A stretch of DNA of 64,000 bases from assembly GCA_029876055.1 (NCBI GenBank), contig CM056877.1, positions 4,464,001 to 4,528,000 on the forward strand, written 5' to 3'. Numbering within the stretch: position 1 is the stretch's first letter; each line of letters opens with the position of its first letter. Source of the DNA: Madurella fahalii (lineage: Eukaryota > Ascomycota > Sordariomycetes > Sordariales). Below, one piece after another: positions 1 through 10,595 of the stretch. A program made the translations under genes and the position numbers. Under the pieces are notes generated by a model. That model did no database searches, was not told the origin of the DNA, and saw nothing but the letters and a program-made list of their open reading frames with translations.

Positions 1-1150
1 TAGCACTTTTCAACTTGCTAGCGGCACCGACACGGGGTAGTGTCATCCTTGTCCGAGACAATCACTCGGCGGATGTCTGCCCCCCCTCCTAAGACCAAGA
101 CGTACCTTGTGCAGTACACGATTCCGGCAAACTACTTTAGTAAGCGAGCCGCATACCGGTTCACACAGGAAACTCTACTAATAAACTTACCGTTTGCTAC
201 AGTCGGGTGGCTTTTAACAATATCTTCGTCAACGACTGCATCCTGCTGCCGAGCTACCCTATTTGTATCTCTTGCGGCCAACTAGCAGTACCGCCTTCCT
301 CGTCGAGCTGCGGATACTTCTGCCCAACGACGAGACCATCGTTCCTCGGGGCTACCGCGGTTCCCTCTCTACGGACTGGTAACGCCGTGCTCCACCGTCG
401 CCATGAGCAGAATCACTCTTATCCTGCTCGACGCCCATCAGTCGACAGAAAAGGCCGCCCTGCCACCGCAGCTGCTCACTCCCCCAAGGCTGACACAGCA
501 TCAGTACCTTTGATCAAAATCCGCAGGTACTTGCTGTTCAAGACTTGAGAGTCTTCATCTTGTGTCATATGTCAATGCAACGCGACACCCATTCTCAGCG
601 TTCCAAAATCAGTGTGCTGTCGCCACCCGGCGTCTCAGCCTTGTCATGCACTCGTGTTAACTATGAAGACACCAATAGCGTAGTGTAACTGGCGGAATAG
701 CTTGGCATCAGCAAGCGTCTCGGTTGGATGCCTCGCGCGTAAGATGAGAGAACAGAAACAAAGAGAAGGAAGAAGAGTGACTTATGCAGTGAGTCCCTGA
801 GTTGCATAACGGTCTCGTATCGGGTTTCGATACCGATTTCTTCGTTAATCATAAGGAGCTACTTGAAACCCTCGAGTGGATCAGCTAGGAATCGAATGGC
901 CGCGCGGTGAATTGCCTGAGAGGCAGGAGTTTCTTTTCATATTTGAATCATCACGCCGTCGGTCACTTTCTCTCTCGAGGCGTTCGACCTAGGCGGCCGA
1001 AACTCCGTAATAGAATAGAGGAAATTTGACACAGAAGAGGTTACGATATAACGGAATGTTGTATTGGCAGGATTCTAAATCCCGCAGCCCATGAAGTCAG
1101 AGTTCGTATCTCATCAATACCAAAAGCAGTGTCCCGTAACGCAGGTCAAG
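1..1150. other. Non-coding stretch, no gene seen
   Basis: Open frames here are short, overlap on both strands and show no recognisable domain or splice-compatible continuation. I saw no tRNA or 5S rRNA. The stretch leads into retrotransposon debris, so it may be decayed repeat DNA, but nothing in it can be named. Confidence 0.4.
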
Positions 1151-1710
1151 AAGTTAGTTCAGCTCCTCCCCGGTAGGTGTCTCTAACTCCTCCGCGCATT
1201 TAGGTCGTATTCGAGGTCCCATTGCAGGTAGCGGCACAACAACCCATCAGCCTCTGCGGCACCAGATCGTGGCAGTGTGGTCAAGACAGATCCATATCCA
1301 TGTAGTCATGTCCGCCAACCCGACCGCCTACTAGAAGCTGCGGAGAGCGCCGAGGGCCTCCGCGTCAAAGACCACCGCGCAGGGGTCTAGTGACACAATG
1401 TCGGTCCAGTGGCGAGAGGGACCTCCCGCTGTCCTCGAAAATCACAAACCCGTAGCCGAGCGACCCGAGCATCCTAGATCCGTCGGTATAGGCCACCAGG
1501 TATTCCGGCGGGAACGTCCCCAGCCACTCCTCGACAAGACGGCTTCGCTAGATAAGGCAGAAACCCTTTTTACGACAACAACCAGAGTGATCAAGGGGCC
1601 GATTAGAGATAGTGGAACTGTTGGAGGCTCTACCAGTATCCTGAGCAATGGGAAAAAGCACTCCCTGAAGGTTGGGGTCAAGGACCTCGATACATCAACC
1701 ACTGACAAGA
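1150..1710 (-). mobile_element. Remnant of a LINE-type retrotransposon RNase H domain
   Basis: On the minus strand the motif VAYTDGSR followed by GYGFVIF (about 1500-1435) matches the first catalytic Asp strand of RNase H from fungal non-LTR elements. A second frame then gives AVVFDAEA (about 1380-1355, the catalytic Glu) and, further on, CLDHTATIWC (about 1290-1260, the third acidic residue). The three motifs stand in the right order and at family-like spacing, but a frameshift and two adjacent TAG stops separate them, so the element is dead. No reverse transcriptase domain could be recognised upstream (1700-2570). The family call rests on motif order; a Tad1-like LINE is my best guess. Confidence 0.6.
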
Positions 1711-2577
1711 TGTTGCGTCTCGGAATCGTATCGGAGCCACTTGCATCCCTGCGTGGCGATACGGCAACCTAGCCACAGAGCCCGCCGCTTCCCTTTCTCG
1801 GTCATGGATGCGACCTTGAGTACTTCTCTTCCCCATTCGAAAACCGCCCATTCGGGAAGTCTTCACTCAAGCAGACCCTGTCGAACAGTTTCGCGAAGTC
1901 TGGGTTGGTTCCGCGAGTACTGCGACCAATGAGGACTAAGCTCTTGAACCAAATAGGAAGGCGGGATAAACCCCGCTCTGCCCCGCCCCATCCGCTCCGC
2001 CGGCGCTAGATAAACAAAAATCCGAGGCCGAGCAGTCGGATCAATCGAGCGCGATTTCACCGCAGTACGGATCCATACGATCAATCACCAAAACACACCA
2101 TATATTAGATAATCTTTACCTCGGAGCAACTCACGAGCAGGTTCTTTCGCGGGGATTGTCTTTATACCCACCCACGGTCCTGACCGCGCTCGCCCAGTTG
2201 CACCCCATCGTCCAACACGTTCGAACCATTGTTCTCTCACTGTTACTTATTGCCTTGAACATGATCGACCGAAAAGCAAGCCGAAATAGCTGAAGTCAGA
2301 GGTCGTCGTCAGAACCCCTCTTGTTAACCGCCAAGCTCGGGGAATAGAAAATGGCGCCTGTGGGAGCACCGGCAAGAACCATCCTGAGATGTTGCAGCAG
2401 TTTTAACTGGAGACTGGGATTGTCCACGGCGCTTTCTATATGAACATCGACCGGAGTTTAGGTGCGGTTGGGGTGATGTGCATTATGGTACCCCAATGTG
2501 CCGGATGAGAGCAGATATTCACACGTGCTTTGTACAACGTTTACCACCATCTCAACCGGTCGAAGGTCGAAACATGA
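1711..2577. other. Non-coding stretch, no gene seen
   Basis: No frame with recognisable protein similarity. It could be the decayed upstream part of the RNase H element or unrelated spacer. Confidence 0.3.
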
Positions 2578-2925
2578 GGAGTTTGTTTGAAGACAACAAC
2601 GTATAGCAGCCGTCGTCAAGTAGGTTATCTTCTACAGCAATACACTGATCAAATGAAAAGGGTTCAAGAGACTAACAGCATCTCGGCCACCGTGACTTCT
2701 CGTAGGCCGAATCGCGCCCGATATATACTAACAAATCATGCTAAGGCCTAAACATCGTAATTATAGATATGAGGTTGAAGATAAATTATTTGTAGTAGGC
2801 TGTCCTAAAGCTAAGGAACGAGGTTCCAAGGATAAGAATCACGTACTCAACGATTACAATATGGGAATGAAGAGCTTGGCCGGGAAGTACGTGGACTATG
2901 TAACAGCGGAGAATAAAGAATCATT
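2578..2925 (+). pseudogene. Diverged gene fragment, copy 1 of an inverted pair
   Basis: This segment aligns by eye with the reverse complement of 8355-8690 over about 340 bp. Shared blocks include the 20-mer at about 2611 (gtcgtcaagtaggttatc) and the run around 2655-2680 (gaaaagggttcaagagacta). The plus-strand frame 2738-2965 corresponds to the same frame in copy 2: MKSLAGKY here stands against KKNLDGKW there, and both end with an AENN/AENK-type stretch. Copy 1 is richer in A and T, and many differences are C/T or G/A transitions, as expected after repeat-induced point mutation. The parent protein is not recognised. Confidence 0.55.
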
Positions 2926-4073
2926 AACTATAGCCTTGCCTACCCAAAATGTCTTGGACCTATAAGCTGTAGGTTTACCCATACCTACCTACAAACATTG
3001 AGATACCCGTGGGTTTTTCCCTGCCCTAGCTGTTACGTGGTGGGAGCCCAGATGGACCAGACGGCCAGGATCCCAGGGGTCATGTGATCCCAGGATTCTG
3101 GAACCTTCCCTGGGCACTGGCCCATTCCTGTCATATATTACCAGGCTCCCGCACTCTTTGCAGTGCAAGATAGACAACAACGAATTCTGATCTTTTTTCA
3201 TTTTCCCACGCAACACTAGCCCTGCTTGGTGACTTACTGCATAGCTGCATCGATGTACCACAGAACGATCTGTGACAGGCAGCTCTCACCGGTTGAACAG
3301 ACGCTGGAACCCATAATTAGCTACCTAAATAAATGTCATTGTAAGGTGCGGAAAGGTTGAAAAGCATTGAAAGATGTAACTAGACAATATACCACCAAAA
3401 GTAGAGCAGCTGAAGGCAACTGGTGGTACCACGCACACATTACCTTAGTTGTCACAAACAGCTAGAACTCCACACAAGTTCTCTGGCCTGTATTGTCCCT
3501 TCACCGTCATAAACTGCTCCTATACGGTATGTTCAACCCGCAAATTCGGCCTCTGTCTGCCGCCTGGATGGGTTTAGCAAGTGGTAGATATCATACCCCT
3601 AACATGAAAGCCGGGAGACCTGTTCTTTCCTTGAAAGAGCCCTCGCAGAAGCTTAAAATAGGTACCTACCCTATGTACGCGCAGCTTATTCCCTGTGAGC
3701 CGACGCGGAATCTTGTTTATCCCCGAGTTCTTGTTTCTTCCGAGTTTTTGTAGTCAAATCATGGCATCTCGCGCACCCGAAGCTACCTTAAGGGCTGAGA
3801 TCTCTTCAAGGAGCCCGGAGACGACTCAAGTGTACGACCGGTGGTGGTTTTGACTAGGAGGATGCAGGACCACCACTCGGCACAGCACCCGCTGGTTATC
3901 GGGACTACTATAGTCGCGTCACTGATCTCTAAGATCGCAGCTATGATTTGCGAAAGATGGGCGAATGAGGGAATAGTGATCCAGTTGATTTTCCTGAAGC
4001 GGATATCGAACAGGATGATACCGCTTAAAGGGGGGTGTCGGGACACCCACTCCATTCCATCCCTTAAAATATC
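2926..4073. other. Non-coding stretch, no gene seen
   Basis: A 30-codon open frame starting at about 3761 (MASRAPEATLR...) and several longer overlapping frames are present. None has a recognisable family, splice support or a neighbour in frame. Confidence 0.3.
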
Positions 4074-4436
4074 TCAGCTATCCCTATTTCCTTGACCCAA
4101 GCGATGTCTTCTCCCCAATCGCCCCTTGCGTTTCTTTACACCTCCCTTATTATGGCCCCGGCCGGCATCCCCATTACCTGTGACCCCCTCCGAGCGCGAG
4201 ACAGGCATTCCTTGCGCAGCGTTGGAGAGCAGCCAACCGTAGCACCCATTACACACCAGGGTATCCCAGTCCCCATGCTTGATTGCTACCAGCTTTGCTG
4301 TCTTTTGCAGCGTACATCGATTGCAGGTGAAGGTTGCAACCTTGCTGAGCCGAAATTGCTGGAGATGGCCGCGCCGTGGGTACTCCTTAACCACGTCAAG
4401 GTAGGATGGCTTGGCGTCTTGGTTGCTTATCGTCAT
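4074..4436 (-). CDS. Possible small zinc-ribbon-like protein (120 aa)
   Basis: This single frame of 120 residues has two CxxC pairs, TCNRC and VCNGC, about 24 residues apart (residues roughly 38-66). They could form a four-cysteine zinc site. The segment before them (EYPRRGHLQQFRLSKVATF) is balanced in composition, unlike the chance frames around it, and reminds me of short conserved fungal proteins of unknown role. The C-terminal third is Gly/Arg/Lys-rich and looks unstructured. It sits alone in decayed accessory DNA, with no operon-like or shared-promoter partner. It could be a real small gene, a surviving exon of a larger one, or a recent pseudogene. No function can be assigned. Confidence 0.45.
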   Translation of the reverse strand: MTISNQDAKPSYLDVVKEYPRRGHLQQFRLSKVATFTCNRCTLQKTAKLVAIKHGDWDTLVCNGCYGWLLSNAAQGMPVSRSEGVTGNGDAGRGHNKGGVKKRKGRLGRRHRLGQGNRDS

Positions 4437-6038
4437 CTCGGCTATGGAAGATAGTTCCTAGTTGGCCACTGGATAAAGTCGCAGGATACAGAGGATACAG
4501 ATGAGAGAGGTGTTTTTGTGAGAATGGCGCACCTTGGCTTCGTTGATGAGGACTCGGGACCAACAAGTCCCGGTTGGTTTGTTGAAGGAGGAAACACGCA
4601 GATATTCCTCTCGGCCAGAAAGAGGGGTAATCGTTCAAACTCGCATGCATTGAGGCCTACCGTCGGGCTGACCTGTTGGTGTAACAGAAACCACGGGTAA
4701 TTAACTGTTGCCTGCGTATGAGTATGTCGAGGTCTGTTAATCTCATTTGGCGAATATTCACGGAGAGAAGCTGTTAGAATAGCTACTTAACACAGCTAGT
4801 ACAATCGGTAATGGAGTAAAGTGATAAATTGGATTAAGTCGTGCAGTTACTGACCACCTGAAGACTGATCAATGCACCGCTAAATATTCCAGAAGCTGTT
4901 GCCCGGTTGCATAGAGATGAAAACAGATTGAGAAGGCTCTGAGTGGGACCCTAGACTCATGTAGGTGCTGGGACACGCTAAGGTAGCGGAAATGGAAATC
5001 GGATCGAAAGGTCTCGGGACAGGACCAGAACTGGTCCGCTGATTTGTGTCGGACGGAGTGAGCCCCATTCTGATTTAGGGAACACCGGTAAGGACCAGCA
5101 CACGGGTAGTCTCAGGTACCTTACCCAGACTGCTAAGTGTGAGTACTTCACCGAGCGAGACAGTATGCTTCATGTCATCTCCATGGTGGGGTGGGTCTCG
5201 TCTGCGCTTACACAATTCCCCTTACCCCACCAAAACACTGAGTCCTCCCTGCCGCACTCAACCTCAATGCAGCTTAGTTAAGTCACGCCTGCAGGTGTGA
5301 ATGATGAGCGATCCTATTTCTTCTCTGAGGCAGTTTTCTGTCTAGAGTGTAGGATAGGTTGCAACTGAAGGGATAGTAGGACTAGGCAGAGGCGTCGAAC
5401 AATTGACCTGGTGCTGCCTCTCGGTCGACCAGTCATTCTCCAACATGTCACTGCCTTTCCAGAGCCCAAAGCAGGTCTTCACATTGTTTCTATACAATGC
5501 GATCGTCTACCTTGCACCCGCAAAAAGCCCCTCCTGCTCGAATATCGCGTGAAGCACGCAGGACTGGCGAACTATAATTAATGATACGGTTGTCGTTGAA
5601 TCCGTAGGCCAGAATGCCCAACAACTCCAACCCCCGATTTCCATCAGTCAAGTCCAGAAACCCAACTCGCTTCAGACGCCATTCTTTATCATGCCTTCTT
5701 CAGTTCTTCGGACCAATGTTTTAGCTCCTACTGCCGAGTTCGTCAACTGTAAGATTGTGGAAAGGAAATCTCTACCACTCAGAATGAGTGTCCCATTTGC
5801 GGCGACAAAGCACCGCATAATCCCTGGGTAATCGCTACCACTAGGTCTTTTAACAATACGCGTCATTCACGGAGTAAGATGACTACGGAGGGGGCACGGT
5901 GGTGGAGTAGTGTGACTTCGACATCCCGGACTGTATTAAGCCGTGAAGAATCTGACCAACAAGGCGTTGACACATGGCTCTGAGATAGCTTAAATTGATG
6001 GATTCTTCGTGAATCTATCTCCCAATACAGTGCTCGGA
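4437..6038. other. Non-coding stretch, no gene seen
   Basis: There are only short frames without recognisable motifs, for example 5672-5866 minus. It probably contains the 5' flank of the small zinc-ribbon-like gene at its left end and the 3' flank of the phosphotransferase pseudogene at its right end. Confidence 0.3.
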
Positions 6039-6755
6039 TTATGCAGCTTTCTTCGAGTTGCGAAGGAAATCGATGAATTGGGCATTGTCCGCCTCATTCC
6101 GAACCTGCGCCCCTGAGGGCCATGGGTTCCGAAAGAAAGGACTCTCAAAGAATGCCGGCCAGTAGCCTCCGTACTCCCAGTCGACTATCCCCTCAATCTC
6201 GAGTGTGTCCGGGTCGACGATGATGTTCGACTGCGATAGGTCGCAGTGGCAAAATACGAAAACTGGCAACAATGAAGTTCTCGCAGTCCACTGTGTGTCG
6301 TTTGGGAAGTACTGAGTTCCTCGCAGCGGAGGGCACACAAGGCCAGAAGCGCCGCCCGTGCGAGTTGATCGTAGGCTTTATAAGGTCTCGATATGGGATT
6401 CGACCTCCTTCATCACAACAGCCTGGTCTTTGGCGCACAGCCTGTCCATACGGACCCCCGACAGCCGCCGTGTGACAAGTACGAAAGCTCCGTCGTCGTC
6501 GTACGCATGGAGAACGTCCGGCACAGGAATTTTCGTCGTCTCCCGTATGAAGGTCAAACAGGCAGCCTCATTTTGGAGTCGCTCGTAGCCCATGGGCGGA
6601 ACGACCGGCTCCCCGCGAAGGTTCAGGACATGTTCGGTAGGACGAAAACTCCTCTTGTAGAATTGGTCCGAATAACTTCGATATTCTCGCTCGTGGTTTC
6701 TCCAGCTGTCGAAGGACTCATCCATTGTACGGACCGGGGCCGAGGATGCTTGCAT
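6039..6755 (-). pseudogene. Aminoglycoside-phosphotransferase-fold (APH) kinase with one in-frame stop
   Basis: Two open frames, 6755-6378 and 6338-6039, lie in the same reading frame and are separated only by a TAA codon at 6380-6378. Read through, they give about 238 codons. The order is family-typical: an N-terminal lobe with NEAACLTFIRETTKIPVPDVL, then the Brenner motif FCHCDLSQSN (catalytic Asp and metal-binding Asn), then VDWEYGGYWP (the metal-binding DxD position) and a short C-terminus. These fungal kinases phosphorylate small molecules; the substrate is unknown. The stop lies between the two lobes in a segment that is otherwise colinear. A C-to-T change at a CpA site would explain it, which fits repeat-induced point mutation. 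No intron with good borders removes it, so I call it a pseudogene, though stop readthrough cannot be excluded. Confidence 0.75.
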
Positions 6756-7105
6756 CGAAGGGTGGAAGTAGTCATAAAAGAGTGAAGTCCTCTAGAACTG
6801 GAGATGCTGCTGAAGATTCGTGTGCAGCGTTGCTTGGATGTGTCAGGAAGCCCGTTAGCACTTGGCTCTGTGGGGAGTTACTGCCTGGAAGCGGTGTGAT
6901 GGCAGGTAATACTGAACTGCCCAACGTCAGGCCCGGAAGCCTACCCCTCTGGTGGGGTCGGGCATCATATACTGTACAGCTGGCACTGTAGCGCGACAGG
7001 AACCGGTTCTCAAGCATTCAGGTGGTCATGGCTATCTGGGAACGTAGCATACCGGCCGCCACATGTCCGAGATGCGGATCTGCAAAGGATTTCATCCACA
7101 CTGCG
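6756..7105. other. Short intergenic stretch
   Basis: Lies between the phosphotransferase pseudogene start and the kinase stop, both on the minus strand. Nothing recognisable. Confidence 0.4.
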
Positions 7106-8113
7106 TTATTCTCCCTTGTGCTCCTGCACCTGCTGGGCGAGAAATTCTCGACACTTCCGCACGTAAACGTTGTGTTCTTCCAGTGACAAACGAACAACAC
7201 TGCCTTCCCCGCATAACATGCTGACAACCTGTTCGATGGCTGTTCCCACGGCTTTCATGCTGTCGTAGCTTGAATTCCAACAAGACGAGGTAATATGGCC
7301 AAGGACACCGTCGTCTTCGGTTGATGGGTACTTCCCCTGAACAAGGGCGTCGTGCATTCTCCTGAATTCCTCAGGCGTCTCCCACTGGCTGTAAGGCACC
7401 TCTCCCGTGTGGATTGTGTAGATGCAGGAACCGATCGCGAACTGTTCATGGGCAGGACCCGCAACTACATCCTTGCCCGGGCGATAGAAAGGGTATGTCG
7501 CTACCTCAACCTTGCAACCACGCTTCTGAGCCCGCCCGAAGTCGCAGACCTTGACATGCTCGGCCTCGTCCAGGAGGATGTTTTCCGGTCGCAGGTCGCC
7601 GTGGAAGTAGTCAAAGCTCTCGAGCCAGGATGCGGCGCTTGCGATCTCCCTGATCCAGCAGAATTGCCGTTCCTCCGGAATGGGAGTCGCGAATCGGTGA
7701 CTGAGACGTCTTTCTAGGGTGTCGGGCTCGAACTTCATGAAGATGGCAATATCCGTGGATAAGAAGTACTGAACGATATTTGGGTGTAGTGGTTTGGTGG
7801 CCAATACTTCGTATAGAGCTCGTTCCTGTCGTAATATTTCCAAGTTCTTGGCCGCCCTCGCCTCCTCCTCTGCGGTGCTGTTGATGATGCGGTGTGCGAT
7901 CTTCACGACAATAGCCGTGTATGCAAGTCGAAATATGTGGCCATACCCCCCGCGGTTGAGGTATACTGTCCCGCAGAAGGGATTGAAAAGCTTCCTTTGC
8001 GCTGAGTGCTGTGCCATCCTGTGGGTCTGGGAAGCCCCGTGGACCTGAAGGAAGAGATGTAAAGCTGGAGAAGGATTGCTTTTAGGTCGCCGCCTGGCAC
8101 CGCTGATAAGCAA
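7106..8113 (-). CDS. Protein kinase-like protein (Ser/Thr kinase fold, up to 335 aa)
   Basis: One frame carries a compact protein kinase domain. Visible in order are a glycine-rich loop (LNRGGYGHIF), the ATP-anchoring lysine (AIVVKIAH), a hinge region (IFMKFEP), the catalytic loop HGDLRPEN (HRD with Gly for Arg, Asp and Asn kept), DFG in VCDFGRA, and a helical C-lobe. No APE motif is clear, and the activation segment is short. The catalytic residues are kept, so activity is plausible. This type belongs to the expanded fungal families of orphan kinases; the substrate is unknown. The start is uncertain. The first ATG gives a 32-residue extension of poor quality, and ATG at 8017 (MAQHSAQRK) begins where similarity starts. 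It lies between a dead phosphotransferase and a repeat copy. Confidence 0.7.
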   Translation of the reverse strand: MLISGARRRPKSNPSPALHLFLQVHGASQTHRMAQHSAQRKLFNPFCGTVYLNRGGYGHIFRLAYTAIVVKIAHRIINSTAEEEARAAKNLEILRQERALYEVLATKPLHPNIVQYFLSTDIAIFMKFEPDTLERRLSHRFATPIPEERQFCWIREIASAASWLESFDYFHGDLRPENILLDEAEHVKVCDFGRAQKRGCKVEVATYPFYRPGKDVVAGPAHEQFAIGSCIYTIHTGEVPYSQWETPEEFRRMHDALVQGKYPSTEDDGVLGHITSSCWNSSYDSMKAVGTAIEQVVSMLCGEGSVVRLSLEEHNVYVRKCREFLAQQVQEHKGE

Positions 8114-8354
8114 GATTTCTCGTATCCACTCACAACAGAGAAGGCAGAAAAAGAAAGGTGAAATTTACACGGCTACATTGCGATTTTGCTAGGTAACTTG
8201 TGCACACCGTGAGGGGGCTGATGCCCGAGTCTGGACAACGCAGGCCGTCAATTCATCTTCGTGTGAGCGACTGCTGGTGGATTTATTAGGTACACAAGAC
8301 GTTACCCGCCAGATCGGCTATTGGTTGATGCCCATAAAGCACCCTCAGGCACCG

Positions 8355-8690
8355 CCCTCCTCATTATTCTCCGCTGACCCCCAGTCTGGCCACTTCCCAT
8401 CCAAGTTCTTCTTCCACGTACTGTAATTGTGCACAGGATTCTCGCACTCGGAACCTTATTCCTTAGATTCGCAAAACTCGACCACGAATGATTGCTCTTC
8501 AACCTCATTCGCAATCACGATGATTAGCCCGTGACAAGATTTGTTGGCACATGCCAAACGCGATTCAGCCTAAGCGAAGTGGCAGAGACGCTGTTAGTCT
8601 CTTGAACCCTTTTCATTCGACCAGTGTATTGCTGTAGATGATAACCTACTTGACGACGACCGCTATACATTGCTGCATTCAAACAACCTC
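8355..8690 (-). pseudogene. Diverged gene fragment, copy 2 of an inverted pair
   Basis: The minus strand is homologous to 2578-2925 plus. In the corresponding frame it reads VEFCESKE, a TAA stop, then YSTWKKNLDGKWPDWGSAENN before a terminal stop. The internal stop shows that this copy is also broken. It keeps more G and C than copy 1, so it is probably nearer the ancestral sequence. The Trp/Asp-rich ending looks like the C-terminus of a secreted or domesticated fungal protein, but I cannot name the family. Confidence 0.5.
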
Positions 8691-8869
8691 TTCCTAGGAG
8701 TACAGGAGTTTGGAGGCAGGAACACAATGAGGGTCAATGTACTAATCTTATTCGCTTGCTTCGCTTCGAATCTTCTCTAGCCCAAGATTGGTAATTAATT
8801 CTAATAGCGGCAATGTTGAGACGGGAGAAACGAACTTTGTCCCGCCCTCACCCCGTGTGCATGCTCAGC

Positions 8870-9323
8870 TCTCGTCAACCGCTGTCAGCCGCCCAATTTG
8901 TTCCCAGACCTTGTCATTGATCGAGACCTTTTCAACCGCTGTTTGAACCCCCACATTGTTTCCCAACCTTGTCAACCGCTGCCACCCCCCTGGTTTGTTC
9001 CCACGCCTCGTCATTGCTCGAGGCCTTGCTGACCGCTGTTTGCCCCTACTAGTTATTTTTCCAGACCTCGTCAACCGCTATTAAACTCCTCGACCTATCC
9101 GAGACCTTGTCAATCGCTGTCACCCCCCCGTTTTGTTCCCACACCTTGTCATTGCTCAAGACCTTGTCAACCGCCGTTCACCTCCCAAAGTTCATCCCCA
9201 GGCCCTTGTCAACCGCTGTTAGCCCCTCCCGGCTAACTTGTTCCCAGGCTTTTCCACCCGCTGTTCGCCCCCACAAAAATGTTTGTTCCCAGACTTTGTC
9301 AATTTTCCAGACTTTGTCAACTG
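8870..9323. repeat. Degenerate minisatellite (CTTGTCAACCGCTGT-type units)
   Basis: A core close to ccttgtcaaccgctgtt, followed by a C-rich segment and ttgttcccaga, recurs about ten times. Spacings are roughly 40-50 bp. Some units carry an extra cttgtcattgctcgaga block, giving an alternating arrangement with a period near 85-90 bp. Read on the minus strand, several units encode variants of TAVDKVWEQ, as in the frame ending at 8865 (INDKVWEQIGRLTAVDE). The array may therefore be the decayed repeat region of a former coding gene rather than a simple satellite. Confidence 0.85.
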
Positions 9324-10595
9324 ATGAGCTCCCCTAGGCCCCTAGGTATGTTATGACAACTACAAGCCGGTCAAGCTTTCACTGCAAGCTATGGCTGGGA
9401 AACAGGCTAATCAACCTTGCACGCCAGGGGAGCATGTGGTGGAAGTGAGTGAGTGTCCAGTCTCGGTGTAAGGATGGCACGCTATACCATATTAGATGCC
9501 AGGACAGGAGTACGTTTTTTATCTCTAATGCCACTCTGTCGTCAAAAATCCCCACCATACCTTTATTCCTCGGTACCGTCATGACTGATCATGTATGCAA
9601 GTAGGCACATTTACCTTGACAGTACATCAGGACGAAGCCATTGACTTGTAGAACGCCGTGAGCACTTTGGTACCCACAGACATACCCCATGTGTTTGGGA
9701 AGACGTTGGTGGCTCAACAGCATTAAGAAGCGCAACTAGCCGCTGTTACTTAGAGTTGTGAACTTGGCCTAGCTACGGATTAGGACATAGGTACGAAAAT
9801 GTACTTCAAGATTATTGCCCGTAAGACAAGAGATACGGTTGGGTAGTCCTGCACTGGAATTTCTTGGTCCAAATCTTAGTGACGCAGCGCACTCGCAGCT
9901 GTTTGCAACACAACTGACAGCATCGGTGAAGGGCAAGAAATGCCTCCACTGTCTGCTAACAGAAAGTGATTGGTGGAGGGCGCATCGGGCCAACCATCGT
10001 TCTGGTCACTCACTCAACGGGGATTCACATATCTGCGCAATGATGCAGCCCAGGAGCCAACAGCAGATTAGAGCGCGATCATGTGGTTATCTAGTGCCAC
10101 GCCAGATAAGTATAGACCGCGTTGGGCAGCCTAATCAGTCAGCTCAGCCGTTTTCATCTCATCTGCATGACTCCTCTTCTGACATATGAGCGAGCTGAAC
10201 ATGGGTATAAATCCCTATCTCAACGGCCCATGCTAGTTTCCAGAAGTCTTGACAAGGATTCGGTTCGAGACGCTAAACCACCCGAGCAACTCACCGATTT
10301 CTTGTTGCAATGGCTCATTGTGAGTTTACCCCACTCGTCGATGGTTGCGAGTGGATCCCGAAGTACCGTAGAGATGGATCATCATACAGGACGAGAACCT
10401 CGGATTGCGGACGGACAAATGCCTGACAACTATACTCCGCAACGGTAGTAGGATTGTAGGTAAGATGCTCATGCTTTTGACAGCAAACCGTGTTTGAAAC
10501 ATCGCAAGACACACCGAGGCAGTGTCTTGCCGGGCGGGCACCGCGAAGCAGATGAGCAAGGATCTGAGGGGAATGGGTGGGGTTGTCCTTGGATA
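9324..10595. other. Non-coding stretch, no gene seen
   Basis: Short overlapping frames only. It includes the 3' flank of the kinase-like gene that ends at 10596. Confidence 0.35.

Noticed and set aside
841..960. Sequence resembling a tRNA 3' half on the minus strand (ggaatcgaat)
   Set aside because: No complete cloverleaf could be drawn; no anticodon arm found.
2738..2965. 75-codon frame considered as a PiggyBac-type transposase piece (DYNMGM)
   Set aside because: The resemblance is to one short motif only; the better explanation is the inverted duplicate at 8355-8690, which lacks that motif.
8870..9323. CRISPR-like array
   Set aside because: Units are imperfect and contiguous with no conserved repeat/unique spacer pattern, and the genome is fungal.
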